The notes under the pieces: model-generated
Seen by the model: only the letters and a program-made list of their open reading frames with translations
Told to the model about the DNA's origin: nothing
The model's database searches: none
Part shown: positions 11,552 through 22,641 of the stretch, one piece after another
Position numbering within the stretch: position 1 is the first letter of the stretch
Layout: every line of letters begins with the position of its first letter
Position numbers and translations under genes: made by a program
From: Galeruca laticollis
Lineage: Eukaryota > Arthropoda > Insecta > Coleoptera > Chrysomelidae
Direction of reading: 5' to 3'
Length of the DNA: 64,000 nt
NCBI GenBank assembly: GCA_963921935.1
Contig: OY998176.1
Span: forward strand, 180,106,445 to 180,170,444

Positions 11552-11658
11552 CTCCTCTACTCGCCGCAAGCGATGCCAATGTTGTTAATGTGAAAATAAG
11601 CAATTCGTTTCTAAACATGTTCGTTTTTATGGAAAGCAAAAACTCAGTATCTTGAGGA
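11552..11658 (-). CDS. Candidate signal-peptide exon of a secreted protein
   Basis: On the minus strand a pyrimidine-rich tract ending CTCTAG precedes position 11658, and GTAAGT follows position 11552, giving a 107-nt exon. An ATG at 11618 opens 22 codons (MFRNELLIFTLTTLASLAAS then RG) with a charged start and a hydrophobic core, like a secretion signal, ending in phase 1. Phase 1 matches the exit phase of the upstream TSP1 exon (12468-12612), so this could be an alternative first exon of the same ADAMTS-like gene. It could also be the start of a separate secreted protein whose other exons lie left of the window. If it were simply read after the 12468-12612 exon, the frame would stop within eleven codons, which argues against a normal internal exon. 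Confidence 0.35.
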
Positions 11659-11659
11659 C

Positions 11660-12467
11660 TAGAGAAAAATATGTTATAAATATAATTTAAGGATAAGAAG
11701 TGCAGTTCATTTAACGGATAAACTAGCATTGTAAGAGATAACACACAGGATAAATAAAATTTATAATAATGTTTATTTGTTTTTAAATGATATTGCTATA
11801 GAAATTTTTCACCCCAAACACAGTTTGATGCTCTACCTTATGTGGATATGCATTTGTATTAGCCGGCAGTTGATGAATTGTGAATAAAATATTGAGATAA
11901 GCGCACTCCAATACGTGTTTAGCCATAAGTGTAGCATTCGATGATATTATAGTCAGGAAGGTTTTACGCGAGAAAAACAAATGCATTGAAAAAAATTGCA
12001 ATACAACATATGTTCCACTAAATCACAGCGTAACATTATTGCAGTGCTAGAATAATGTTAACTTGTTTATAAACGATTCTCTGTTGATGAATTGACAGTA
12101 ACTTAATGAACGGTAGTGTTGGTGTTTTACATCTGTTCATGATTATATAAACTTTCACCAAGATACATAAGTAATTCGCTGTCTTAGAAGAAGACTGTTA
12201 GCGTTAGTTTTCTAAAGTGTAGTTCCCAAACTTCATCAAATAAATTATTATAAAAATTGGAATTGGGTAAGCGATAAGTCTATTTCAAGTATACCATTCC
12301 ATTCATATTTGTAGGTTAAATCAAATCTTGAATGTTAGATGAGGTTGAACTCGTATAGCAAAATAGGCTTATCCCCATTTTTATTTAATTTGGATCACCC
12401 GTTTTCTAGATAATTGGGCGCTTCCAAATTCTTATTTTACTCCGTTAAGTAGTAACCATAACCTTAC
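11660..12467. other. Intronic or intergenic AT-rich sequence
   Basis: No coding or repeat structure recognised. It separates two candidate minus-strand exons. Confidence 0.4.
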
Positions 12468-12612
12468 CTCCTCCACAAGTGGCAGAGCACAATGAAGTAT
12501 AAACAATGGTCCAGTGATATAGTGATCTGGGACAAGTAGAACCATCTCCGCCGCACACTCCACATTCATCTACTTGTTTTCCCGAACCAATTTGTAAATC
12601 ACAACCTACTTG
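12468..12612 (-). CDS. ADAMTS-like/papilin-type exon: end of Cys-rich domain and start of TSP1 repeat
   Basis: The 145-nt exon is preceded on the minus strand by TTTTTTACAG and followed by GTAAGG. It enters in phase 0 and leaves in phase 1. It encodes QVGCDLQIGSG, then DECGVCGGDGSTC, the hallmark end of the ADAMTS cysteine-rich domain. After only nine residues comes W-x2-VYTSLCSATCGG, the start of a thrombospondin type-1 repeat, cut in the CGG-G glycine as is usual for TSP1 exons. The spacer domain that normally lies between these two modules is absent from this exon. The product would be a secreted matrix glycoprotein. Its phase and sequence continue exactly from the exon at 45963-46223 (CIGGNCQ then QVGCD). 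Family is secure; the exact orthologue (ADAMTS-like, papilin or lonely-heart type) is not. Confidence 0.85.
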
Positions 12613-13640
12613 CTGTAAAAAATGGAAATGAAATGATTAGTTTTTGACATTACACAATTATTCAGAATCAATTTCATATCAGTGTTACTTTCTAGTTCAA
12701 TTTTATCCGAATGAATGTGATGGATATGTTCTAAATAGAATTTTTTCAAATATTCGAATAGAGCAAGATATTTGATAAGAGTTTGTGAATTGTCACCAAA
12801 TTTGCAAATTTGTTAAGAGCCGAATTTATTCAATATTTTGTGCAAAGAGATGCCAATGATCCACAATAATCTTCTTCAACAATCTGAGTGAATGATTAAT
12901 AATAATTGATTTGAAATGATTGCAATAACTTCAGAAGACCACTGAGCTCCTAGCACAAACTTTTGTTGTTTTAGACTGATATACTAGGAAATAATGTATT
13001 ATTTTCAGAAGCAAAATGCGATTATTGTGAAAAATAAGAATTCATGCTGAACGGGACTATTTTCAAATAGATCCCTTTACTCTATTCGATTGAGAATGCA
13101 ACTTGCTCTCGACAATAGTTTGTTAGGTACTTCAATAAGAATGATGAGTTGAAAGTAAGTTAATTTCCTAATAGCGGCGTAGGTGCGATCATTTCTTACA
13201 ATCATGCTATGAATTTCCACATGGAATTACTCGGACCAAGTTGACATTTGAGGTTAGAAAACCATAACTTTTGAGTGTGTTTCCGTTTGCAGCACATGTC
13301 ATAGTTTACATTTCATGCAAATTGGTGCAATACTCGAGAAGGTACTCTTGCGATATTCAATGTAGCAAAAAAATTACCATTGACAACCGGTTGGCTGTTC
13401 TTGATACCGCATATAGCGCTTATTTTGAATCTAAGACGACAACTCCAGATTAAGTTTCATTATAAAAATTAATTATCCCTGGCTTTTTGGCTATTTTGTT
13501 GATGGAATTGTCATGATGCATAGTAGAAAGTAGTATAACACTTTTACTTTTTTTTGTACATGTTGGTTGATGAAGAAAATACAAACGCAGATGATTGGAT
13601 CATACGTTTCCGGTTTGGTAATAATTCAGGTGATATACAT
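12613..13640. other. Intronic sequence, nothing recognised
   Basis: AT-rich with no domain-bearing frame. The short plus frame at 13271-13453 overlaps the decayed flank of the piggyBac fragment and has no recognisable content. Confidence 0.4.
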
Positions 13641-13642
13641 CT

Positions 13643-13936
13643 TCAAGTTTTCCTCGAAGTCCACACGTGAGTCAGGTTATTTTTCTTCAGTTCAGTTTTA
13701 GGTCTACCAGGAGCATTTATTCTGAATCCACAGTGAATCTCTGATTTTACGAGATAAAGCGTTATAGCGTCAGCTGAAACCTGCAATTTAATTCCATATT
13801 TAGCAAATTTGTTGGAAATATACATCCCTAATGTGCACTTTCTTCGAAACGGTATACTCGTAAGCATTTGGTCTACAGTTATGTAAAGTCCGGGCAAATA
13901 GCATGAATTTGACCTAGCAACAAATTCATCAAACAA
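13643..13936 (-). pseudogene. piggyBac-type transposase fragment
   Basis: A 97-codon frame contains the block YLPGLYITVDQML (about residues 13-25), then FRRKCTLGMYISNKFAKYGIK, matching the conserved piggyBac DDE-domain region (family form: PG-x2-TiDE-M/L, then RGR...Y-x-P-NKPaKYGIK). The aspartate of the first catalytic position is present (VDQ in place of the usual IDE). The rest of the transposase and the TTAA-flanked ends were not found, so this is an isolated internal remnant. Assignment rests on this one block. Confidence 0.65.
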
Positions 13937-13939
13937 TTC

Positions 13940-14829
13940 CGATACAATGGCTAATTTATCAGTTCTTACTCATTATTTGAAATTGCACGCCAAATTTCTG
14001 CATTTACTGAAAGAAAATGCAAAAACCTATGTATCATAGGTATTAGCTGACACCTTATGCACGCTGATTCCTACTTATAATAAATTAAAAAAGTATACAC
14101 TTCGAAAACAATGAACAATTCTCAATTTGTCACGTATTTACTACATATGTGTCCTCGGGACTCAATCAAACACAAACTTTGCACGCCTCCACCAACAACA
14201 CTGAAGTCCGGAAAAATCAAGCCCATGATATCACAGAAAAGTACTGAGGCGGGGAGAATCCAATGTTGCCAAACTTAAAATATAAAACATATTTAAATAT
14301 ACTATGAGTCCTCAGGACCCATCAATAGTAGTTACGGGATATCAACGAAAATCCTGTGTTATTAATTTTTATCAACTACAACGTGATGACACTGAATGAG
14401 AGCAGAAAGATGCCCTATTCACAGACTGCCTGGGAAATAAAATGGAAAATAGATGTGTTGAAGATAAGGTCAGATTTGGATAGCACGAAGTACTGTTGTA
14501 TGATGTTTTTCTATATTTTTTTCTAGGAAGGCAAACTTATGAACTAAAAAATTAAGCATTGTAACCATTGTAATAACTTCGAAAATGGAGAAAAGAAAGT
14601 GAAATAATCTTCTGTAGTAATAAATCCAGAAACACCCTGTGAATATATATTTCGGAGTCCAAACAAAATTATGCGATAACTCGACCTACTTTTTTTGTTT
14701 ACTAGACCGCGTATTAGTCAAAACATTTAGCAAAGTACTTTCAAATATACCGCAACATTGCTACACATGTGGATTGCAAAATGCGAAAGCGAATTTCAAA
14801 AATTTTGAACAAAATTGTTGAGAAAAATA
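13940..14829. other. Intronic sequence, nothing recognised
   Basis: No coding or repeat structure found. A lysine/arginine-rich frame at 14769-14984 runs into the left LTR-like repeat and looks like chance. Confidence 0.35.
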
Positions 14830-15815
14830 TTTGCACAGTACCAAATAACGCAACGTTTGAAACATATGTATCCGCTTACACAGCAAAAGTAAACCAAAAA
14901 CGTAGGAGAAAAATTGATAGTAGAAAAAAGAAGGCACGCAATTCGTCCAGGAGACAGACGTTGTTCGTTCGCGGAGATGTCTGATAGTTCGACCCTAAAC
15001 GTAGGGGTGAGATAGCGCTTCCCTATCGCACAACGCGAGTAAGTTATCCGTTTCTTTCAACTAATTTTTTTGTCTGCTGCTCTGAAGCTACTTTCCTTGC
15101 GTCACGTTCTTAGTGTTCCAAATTATATTTAGATATCATCAACAGTACGGACTGTCCCTCAGACAATACCCCGGAAAAGAGTTCAGATAGTGAATCATCG
15201 TAACGTCGGGTGCTGGAAACACTCGATTCGCCGTTTCGTCGCGTCCTTCGTATACTCAACCACCGGTAACCTAGTCACCCGGCTCCAGATCAGGAACCGG
15301 AAGAAACAGACACTCTATAGATTTTTAAAGAAATTTGTTTATTAGCAGAAAGAAATATTTTTCAGCTGTCTTAACTTGAAAATTCATGATCATATTCGTA
15401 CTTTCACAGTCGGATCCCTCATCCCAAATATTAGGCAAGGGTAGAAGGAATTATATTAGTGACGTACTGTTCGTCGTATTTGTATACAGGGAATACACTC
15501 CCCGGGAGTGAAAGGCTCCACCCCCGACTTTTTAAAGTATTTGTATTCTTTTTTAAGGGTGATATTGTATTTTATAACTGGGAAAATTTTGTATGACTAT
15601 AGGAACACGTCCTTCTCAAGTCCCTTGTTTTTTTTCGTGCACTGAAAATTATACACTCATAATTAGCTGTAACTTTTATAGGCCATCTAAACCAGCTTCC
15701 TGATTTGTTTCAGATTTTGTCGTAAGTTTATTTTTTATAATTTTCTAACGGCTGTTGCCGAAGTAATATTTGACTTCCATATTAAAGTTTCCATCTCCAA
15801 TGGTGAATAAAAGAG
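14830..15815 (+). repeat. Left LTR-like direct repeat
   Basis: It shares with 18004-18990 long tracts such as 'ttcgaccctaaacgt', 'ggggtgagatagcgct', 'accaccggtaac', 'tttgtttattagcagaaag' and 'tataattagctgtaac'. Identity is about 85% by eye, with several indels, so the copies are old. Outer border approximate. Confidence 0.7.
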
Positions 15816-15933
15816 GCAGTTTATTAGCACCGACACAGCTTCAAGGAGTGAAAACACGAACATCCAAATTATTCAACGCAACGAGATCAAACTACAAAAA
15901 GTATGGTCGTGTCTAATAGAAGTAACAATATTC

Positions 15934-17841
15934 GTGTTTTACTGCGAGATGCACAGCCACGCATCAATTGTCAATGAAGGAATATCAACCAACATTTACA
16001 AATTGGGAGCAGAAGATTGCAGAAACACCCACAGATACAAAGTAATACAATTATACGAACAGACAATCGACAATGTCCTACTGAGTGGTACAACAACGGC
16101 ATCAATCAAATTAGGTGGTACACTTGACAATACGAGAACATGTAAAGGTATTTGATATCAAGAAACCGGCAGAAACTGGCATGAAGTAGTAATAATAGCT
16201 ACAGTGATAATAACAACGAGAGACTACCTAGCCAAAGTAACGCTAGAAATAAACGAGATTCATCTACAAGGAGACATAACTTGAATATTCATCAATGGTT
16301 ACTATTTTTGACTCCACTGTAGGAGAATCTACATGGTCCAGATACGAGCTAACAACATGTAAAGACCACATAAGTCAATTATACAAAGGCATTGGCAGCA
16401 AAATCATGATCTCAAGAACACAAGCAGAGCTAATAGTCATCGAAGGAAAAGACAATTTTTTCGCACTAACATTACAGAAGAGAAACTTGCCACAGTAGAA
16501 ACAGTGAAACATTTCCATCACGTGACTCAGTTGACGATAATATTTAATACATACTATGTTGGTAATGTCTTCTTCTAATAACAGAAAAAAAGCGAAACTC
16601 AATACAAGCGTTTGACGTATTGTTTTGATTAAGATGCATATGGTTGGTGTCGTATCAGTCACGTGATGGAATATACTCAGCGTTTCTACTGTATGTGGTA
16701 TAGGAGTATGGCAAATAGAACATCCACGAATTGTCATTATACTTCAAAACAATCAAAAATTACATCCGACAATGCCGATAATAACCCAAAATGTCTATCT
16801 CATGAACTACGTAAATAGCAAACTTGTATACATAGAACATGCATACAAACGAGACGTAAGCATGTTATATAGAGACACAGACACCGAATATGCTCAACAA
16901 AAAGAGACATACTCAAAAATAGATTCTGTATATATACAACACACACTACCCAATGCAGTCAGTCAACTAATGAAAAACGAGCCTGACGATATAGGCAGAG
17001 TATTAGGTGAAGTATTATATATCATGAATTGCATACCAGTAACAGTCAACATAAGAAGAACGGACAAATGTTACAACGAGCTGCCGATCGAAGTAAACAA
17101 TAAAACAAAATGTATGGCTCCACTAACCAGAATGATACAAAACCACGCAGAAAAAGTTAGCTTGGAACAACATGATATCACCGCTGATGATCAATGGATG
17201 GGTCTAGACCCGCATCCCACAATAGCCACCGAACCAAAAATACTAAAAGCAGAAGAAGAAATGAACCTCCACTTCGACCCCATTCAACCACAGGGAGCGA
17301 AAAGACTTTACACGCAGGAAGAAATCGATGCAGCACAAAGAGCCCTCACATTTGGAACCGAGAGGGAAGCAGTCGGAAACATAATTTTTCGCCAAGCAGA
17401 CGGGATTAACGCCAACAGTCAAGGCTACACAGTATCAAACATATTTGACACGAAAGAAATCAAAAACATAGCTGAATCTACCCTAAAGCACACTTGAAAA
17501 TGGTGTGTTCAATAACAAGTGGAATAATTGGAATATACTCCACATTCCACATTATCAAATACATAGTAGACATCATATTAAATAGAATTCGCATCCATCA
17601 AACAGAAGGATATGATATCGCACTAATAGGCAGCATATGGGATTCCCTAACGGTATGGATAATACACTCACACCACGGGACCAAGAAACCAGACGAGAAA
17701 TCGATGGAAATGGAACAGATAGCGGAGCAGGAGATGAGCCATCTAGGATCGCAGCATTGGACAGGCAGAAATCGTCACATGGACGAACTACTGAGCAACA
17801 GTATCGCGAGCATGAGTAATCGCGGCCCAGGTCAGGAATAG
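15934..17841 (+). pseudogene. Decayed viral-type class of glycoprotein (mononegavirus/chuvirus-like env)
   Basis: Four open pieces in order: 15934-16155, 16295-16498, 16772-17497 and 17494-17841. They lie in two frames, with stops or frameshifts between them. The longest piece has an ectodomain-like pattern of conserved cysteines (CIPVTVN, CYNELPI and a 'PLTRM' block), a 'YTQEEID' segment and a stretch ending just before a hydrophobic membrane anchor; the anchor and a charged tail lie in the last piece. This layout resembles glycoproteins of chuvirus-like negative-strand viruses that occur as envelope genes of insect BEL/Pao elements. That family assignment is from memory of the pattern and unverified. 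A membrane fusion protein role is inferred for the ancestor only; this copy cannot encode it. Confidence 0.55.
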
Positions 17842-17984
17842 GACAACATTAGTAAAAAAACAGTGTCGACCAAGATAAACGAGCGAGTGCAAAACCACAA
17901 AATAATATAATCTCATGTGAATAAAATTATAGGCAATAATTGTAACACAACGGCCACACATATGTTAGTAGGAATATAGGTAAA

Positions 17985-18002
17985 TAGAGATAAGAGAAAA
18001 AG
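17985..18002 (+). promoter_or_regulatory. Putative polypurine tract
   Basis: An 18-base all-purine run except one T, immediately upstream of the right LTR-like repeat, where plus-strand priming would start in an LTR element. Confidence 0.45.
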
Positions 18003-18003
18003 G

Positions 18004-18990
18004 TATGGGACATGTAAAGGTCGCAATAGTTTTACGAAACATTTAAAACATACGTATTCGCTTACACAGCAAAAGTCACCCAAGAATAGGAAAATTGTTA
18101 GTAGAAAAAGGAGGGACGCAATTCGTCCAGGAGACATACGTTGTTCGTTTACGGATGTAACGGGTAGTTCGACCCTAAACGTTGGGGTGAGATAGCGCTC
18201 CCCTATCGCACGACGCGAGTAAGTATCTTTTGACTGTTTTCTGTGCGTTTTTCTGAAACTACTTTCCTTGCGTCACGTCCTGAGTGTTTCACGTGATATT
18301 TAGATATCATCGGCAGTACGGGCCCCTCACACAAGACCGCGTGAAATATTTCAGAGAGCGAATTATCGTAACTTCGGCGCGAGTGCTGGACACTCTCAAT
18401 ACAATCAAATCGCGTCCTTCGGGTAATCAACCACCGGTAACTATGTCACCCGGCTCCAGATCATGAACCTGAAGAAACAGGCGCTCTGTAAGTTTGTAAA
18501 GAAATTTGTTTATTAGCAGAAAGAAATATTTTTCAACTGTCTTAACTTGAAAATCACGATCATATTCGTACTTTCATTCGCGGAACCCTAATCCCAAATA
18601 ATAGGCAGGGGTAGAAGGAATTAGATTGGTGACGTAGGTACTATTCGTCGTATTCGTATACAGTGAATACCCTCTCCGGGAGTGGAAGAACTCACCCCCG
18701 ACTATTTAAAGTATTTGTAGTATTTTTTAAGGGTAATATTATGTTTTATAACTGTAAAAATTTTGTACGACTTTAGGGACACAGCCTTCCCGGGTCTCAG
18801 AATTGCTTTTTGCTAGACTAAAAATTGTACACTTATAATTAGCTGTAACCCTTATATGCCATCTAAACCAGCTTCCTGGCTTGCTTCACATTTCGTAAGT
18901 TTAATTTCTTTATCATTATTTTAATGGCTGTTGCTGAAGTAATATTTGATTTGAATACATAAATTTGCGTCCCCAACGGTAAATTAGAGA
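18004..18990 (+). repeat. Right LTR-like direct repeat
   Basis: Partner of 14830-15815, directly preceded by a purine tract. The similarity fades near 18985 ('gtccccaacggtaaattagagag' against 'atctccaatggtgaataaaagag'). Confidence 0.7.
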
Positions 18991-19301
18991 GACTGGTCGC
19001 AAGTCAGCAGATTCCATTTCGCGAGTTACTGTTAATTGTTTTTTGATGATACCTAGGAAATAGTGTATTCCTTTCATGTGAATGTTACGTCTGAGTAAGC
19101 GACAAAGGAGATATTGTGGTAGGTCACTACTTTGATATACATAATGAACTCCTTCGACTGAACGAGTCAACACCCCAGCCTGACATTCGACCTTCGCGCA
19201 GTGCCCTTGAGGTTCCTCAGAAAAATACCTGTCTTCTTATATTTCTTTGGGAAAAAGTTTGGACAGCGAAATTGTTAGCTCATCTCACTTAAGGGTCATA
19301 C
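18991..19301. other. Spacer between two LTR-type remnants
   Basis: No gene or repeat end recognised. Confidence 0.35.
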
Positions 19302-19622
19302 TGTAATCATTGTTGGTAATATATATGTAATTGTTTGTTAAGTTGAATCTGGTTTATTCGATCCAATACCCAGATCATTCCTATTGTTTCGTATTTGGGT
19401 GGTTTGTGCAAGTAGCTGGACGAACACACCTATTCCTGGCGAATGTTTAGGCCCAGGAGATCTCCACGGAAGCCCTCACTGCTCGAGACCGAAAAGTCCT
19501 CCCTCTCTCAATTTCTCCCTCGTACCTGGCGGCACTGGTGAGAGAGAAAACGGGGCACAATAAATAAACGTGTCACCGAGTATTTATGAGAATTACTAGA
19601 GCGTAAACTAGCGCTTATTACA
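19302..19622 (+). mobile_element. Solo LTR-like sequence with short leader
   Basis: The segment begins TGTAATCATTGTTGG and ends CGCTTATTACA. It contains an AATAAATAAA polyadenylation-type signal about 60 bp before its end and is more GC-rich than its surroundings. It is followed by AGTGGTGAAACAAG and two 'GTGGTGAC-GCGATT' phrases, which look like the start of an internal leader/primer site. No second LTR or coding part remains. Family probably gypsy-like; borders inferred from one copy. Confidence 0.45.
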
Positions 19623-20140
19623 AGTGGTGAAACAAGTAATTTGAGTGGTGACAGCGATTGTTACACTGGTGACGGCGATTATTACACCATCAATGTAAAT
19701 CTATAATTGGAATACCTTTTGATAGATTTGAATAATTTGGAACACTAAGATTATACGCTTTTTGAGCTCTAGAGACATATACTTTGCTGGGGATATTATG
19801 ATAGAATTTATTGTTTCGATCCTTACTGTCTCGAATCTATTCATTTTACTTTTCCAAATGGATCCCACTGTTCCTAAATAGTTCCACAATATAATGAACA
19901 AATGATACCAACTCTGAAAAATTGACAATTGTCCCGACATTACGAAGTATCATTGTCAGTATAAAATGTAATTTGTCATTCTGTTTCATTTTAAAAAGTA
20001 ATATTATGATTTTACATATTGAACAAATCACCTGAACTCCAGTCAGAAATGTGAGTAGGTGAAACATTAGAATGTAAATCATGAAAATGTATAATATTTC
20101 ACTATATTGGCATTTTGTAGAGAAACACAAATTCTCTAGA

Positions 20141-20263
<123 letters not shown>

Positions 20264-20330
20264 TGGTGAATATTGGGGTATGCAGCAAAAGAAACGGAAG
20301 ACGTGTACTCTCAACGGAAAATTTTCAAGC

Positions 20331-20361
20331 TTTCGAGGATGATTGTCCTCATCATCAGGAA
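20331..20361 (-). ncRNA. Hammerhead-ribozyme-like core motif
   Basis: The minus strand contains CTGATGA, a bulged T, a 5-bp hairpin (GAGGA, loop CAATCA, TCCTC) and then GAAA. These are the three conserved blocks of a hammerhead core with a short helix II. Helices I and III and the cleavage triplet could not be identified with confidence. Such minimal motifs are known from Penelope-like elements and retrozymes. It sits on the strand opposite to the LINE that follows, so it probably belongs to another, mostly lost element. Confidence 0.35.
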
Positions 20362-20509
20362 TACTCCGAATTGAAGTTAGAATCCATTATGTTGTATAGA
20401 AATAAACTACGGATATTCAAAATATGAAACAGCTCACTAACAAAGGTTTAAAATAGCACAATCACAATAAGATGTCTTGAAAAGCCAACATCTAACACCA
20501 TTTTGCCTT

Positions 20510-20605
20510 ATGTCAGCGCCAGTCACAGTGAAGTGCGAAATTTGTGGTAAATTTTTTAAGAAGCGAGGCCTAAAATTACATCGAAACAAGACGCATGGTA
20601 GATAA
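20510..20605 (+). pseudogene. N-terminal C2H2 zinc finger of the RLE LINE
   Basis: From ATG 20510 the frame reads 31 codons to a stop and contains CEICGKFFKKRGLKLHRNKTH, a C-x2-C...H-x4-H finger that fits the DNA-binding fingers at the N-terminus of R2-type proteins. It is too short for the ORF threshold used for larger genes but its position, 0.2 kb before the next coding part, makes chance unlikely. Confidence 0.7.
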
Positions 20606-20742
20606 AATTTAAGTTCGATTACAGTAGAAAGTTTTGAAAATAAGGATAAAAAAGATACGAATTTTCATATAAATTTGGCAAAATTGAAGAGCCAAAGATC
20701 AGTAATAAGATGAGTCCCAAAAGCTTCAAGGGCTCTTTGTGC

Positions 20743-22042
20743 CTCAACGCTATCTAATCTAATTGAAGAATGCGTAAGACAAAATTCTATTACTACCTGG
20801 GAAAATCTTTTGCTTTTGCCGTATAATGTTTTGAGTCTTCCTTCTAAAAATTCTAATGAAAAAGTATCACTCTCTACTATAATCAATAATAATTTAAGAA
20901 CCTTAGAAAATATAGATCATCATTTATTAAATTTCTCTGATCAACAAAATAGAAATTTCTCAGTTCGGAAAAACACAAATTTATTAAAAAATAGTAAAAT
21001 TAAAAATGTCATTAATAAAGTTTCTGACGGCGACTTGACATCCGCAATCAAAATCTTAGCTTCAGATGACAGTTTTGCTGATGTCAGTGCAGCCACTTCA
21101 ACAGATTAAAAATCGAAACATCCTGTAGAGAAACTTGATAGTACGTTCCCTACTCTGATTTCGGAACATATTCCTTTTTTTATAACAAAAGAATTTGTGA
21201 GTAGCGCAATAAACTCTTTTAAAACAAGTTCTGCTGGTGGTTTAGACTCTTTAAGACCTTCACATCTACAAGATTCAATAAGTTACAGTGCTGGCCCTTC
21301 AGGAAAAAATCTCTTATCATCTTTGTGTAAATTATGTAATTTCATTTTGAATATCAATATTCGTCCTATTTTATTCGGCGCGTCACTATTAGCTTTAACT
21401 AGAAAAGCAGGAGGTATCAGACCAATTGCTATTGGTACAGTTTATCGTCGTTTAGTAGCGAAAATAATTTGTTCAAACATCAGAGACAAATTAGGATATT
21501 TACTTCGTCCATTACAATTTGGTTTCGGGTCGAAAGGTGGTTGTGAAGCAGTTGCACATGCAGCAAGACGTTACGTCTCTAATCATCCAGACGTTAATAA
21601 TAAAGTTTTTCTGAAAATTGATTTTAAAAATGTTTTCAATACAATTCATCGCGATCATTTATTAAAACTTGTAGCAGATATTCTACCTGAAATTTTTCCT
21701 TCCATCAATCAATGTTATCTAGTCCCTTCATATCTTTTATTTGGCGAAAACATCATTTATTCGGAAAGAGGCGTCCAACAAGGGGACCCCTTGGCACCTC
21801 TCCTTTTTCGCATATCGATACACAAACTTATTAGCAACATTGACACAGAATTCAATGCTTGGTACCTTGATGATGGTTCTTTAGGTGGTAATACTAATTC
21901 CGTATTCAAGTCTCTTGTCTATATAATAAACAATTCCAAGGATATTGGTCTTGAACTCAATTTCAGCAAATGCGAGTTATTTTTCTTAGAATCACCAAAT
22001 AATCTAACCATTGATAAATTCAATTCTGTAGCACCAGGCTAA
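20743..22042 (+). pseudogene. Reverse transcriptase domain of the RLE LINE
   Basis: One frame broken by a TAA at 21107-21109. The piece 21197-22042 (281 codons) contains SSAGGLDSL, GIRPIAIGTVYRRLVAKI, QFGFGSKGGCEAVAHAAR, the motif A aspartate in LKIDFKNVFNTIHR, GVQQGDPLAPLLF and the catalytic AWYLDDGSLGG. These cover RT blocks in the correct order. All catalytic aspartates are retained. The 5' part (20743-21109) matches the linker before the RT. After residue 281 the protein continues in another frame (22132), meaning an indel close to 22042. Confidence 0.85.
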
Positions 22043-22131
22043 CAATTACCCACAGACAAAATTTATTTCTATTAGGTGCTCCTTTATTAAACGAATCATT
22101 CTTATCAGCTTTCAATGAAAAAATAACCTTT

Positions 22132-22611
22132 TTGAAAAAAATGTCATCTCGTTTATCCTGGTTACCGACACATATTGCTTATTACCTTCTCAAGAATTGC
22201 CTATTAATTCCAAAATTAACATATATCTTAAGATGTAGTCCGACCTGGTTACACAATGATATCCTAATCGATTTTAACAATGCCATTCGTCATTCATTAG
22301 AGTCATTAATTAGCATTAAATTAGAGGACCTTTCTTGGAAACAAGCTTCACTACCTGTTTCATATGGTGGTTTAGGAATTCGCTCAATCATTTCAGTAGC
22401 TCTTCCTTCTTTTTTGTCATCATTAAATAGTTCAAAAAATTTCATTAATTACATTCTGCCTATATTTTTCCACACTCAAGACCCTTTATTAATGGAGGCA
22501 GAAAATATTTGGTCATTAAAGTCTAACAAAGTTGTACCCGATGATTATAAATCCTTTCAAAAATCCTGGGATATTCCTTTATTGAACATTGGAAAAGAAA
22601 ATCTGCTTTAG
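22132..22611 (+). pseudogene. RT thumb/linker region of the RLE LINE
   Basis: A 159-codon frame, shifted relative to the RT piece, with the helical SRLSWLPTHIAYYLLKNCL and SYGGLGIRSI blocks that follow the palm domain in this LINE group. A TAG at 22609-22611 separates it from the endonuclease piece in the same frame. Confidence 0.75.
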
Positions 22612-22641
22612 AAAGCTATCAATTTACCAGACAAGGCTCGT

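Larger units (their letters stand above)
14830..18990 (+). mobile_element. LTR-type element carrying only a viral-type glycoprotein gene
   Basis: Two direct repeats of roughly 0.98 kb (about 14830-15815 and 18004-18990) flank about 2.2 kb. The internal part holds one decayed envelope-glycoprotein gene on the plus strand and no gag, protease, reverse transcriptase or integrase. Just before the right repeat is the purine-rich AGAGATAAGAGAAAAAGG (17985-18002), placed as a polypurine tract, and the right repeat then starts TATGGGACATG. No clear primer site follows the left repeat. I infer a deletion derivative of a BEL/Pao- or gypsy-type element that had captured a glycoprotein, or an env-only element moved by another copy's enzymes. 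Confidence 0.6.

Noticed and set aside
14769..14984. Basic Lys/Arg-rich frame
   Set aside because: It crosses the presumed start of the left LTR-like repeat, and the matching position of the right repeat is not open in the same way.
19701..20130. Minus-strand hydrophobic frames that weakly resemble the C-terminal half of an insect odorant receptor
   Set aside because: The resemblance (a 'SLELKKRIILV' helix after an aromatic-rich segment) is slight, the frames shift, and no receptor signature is secure.
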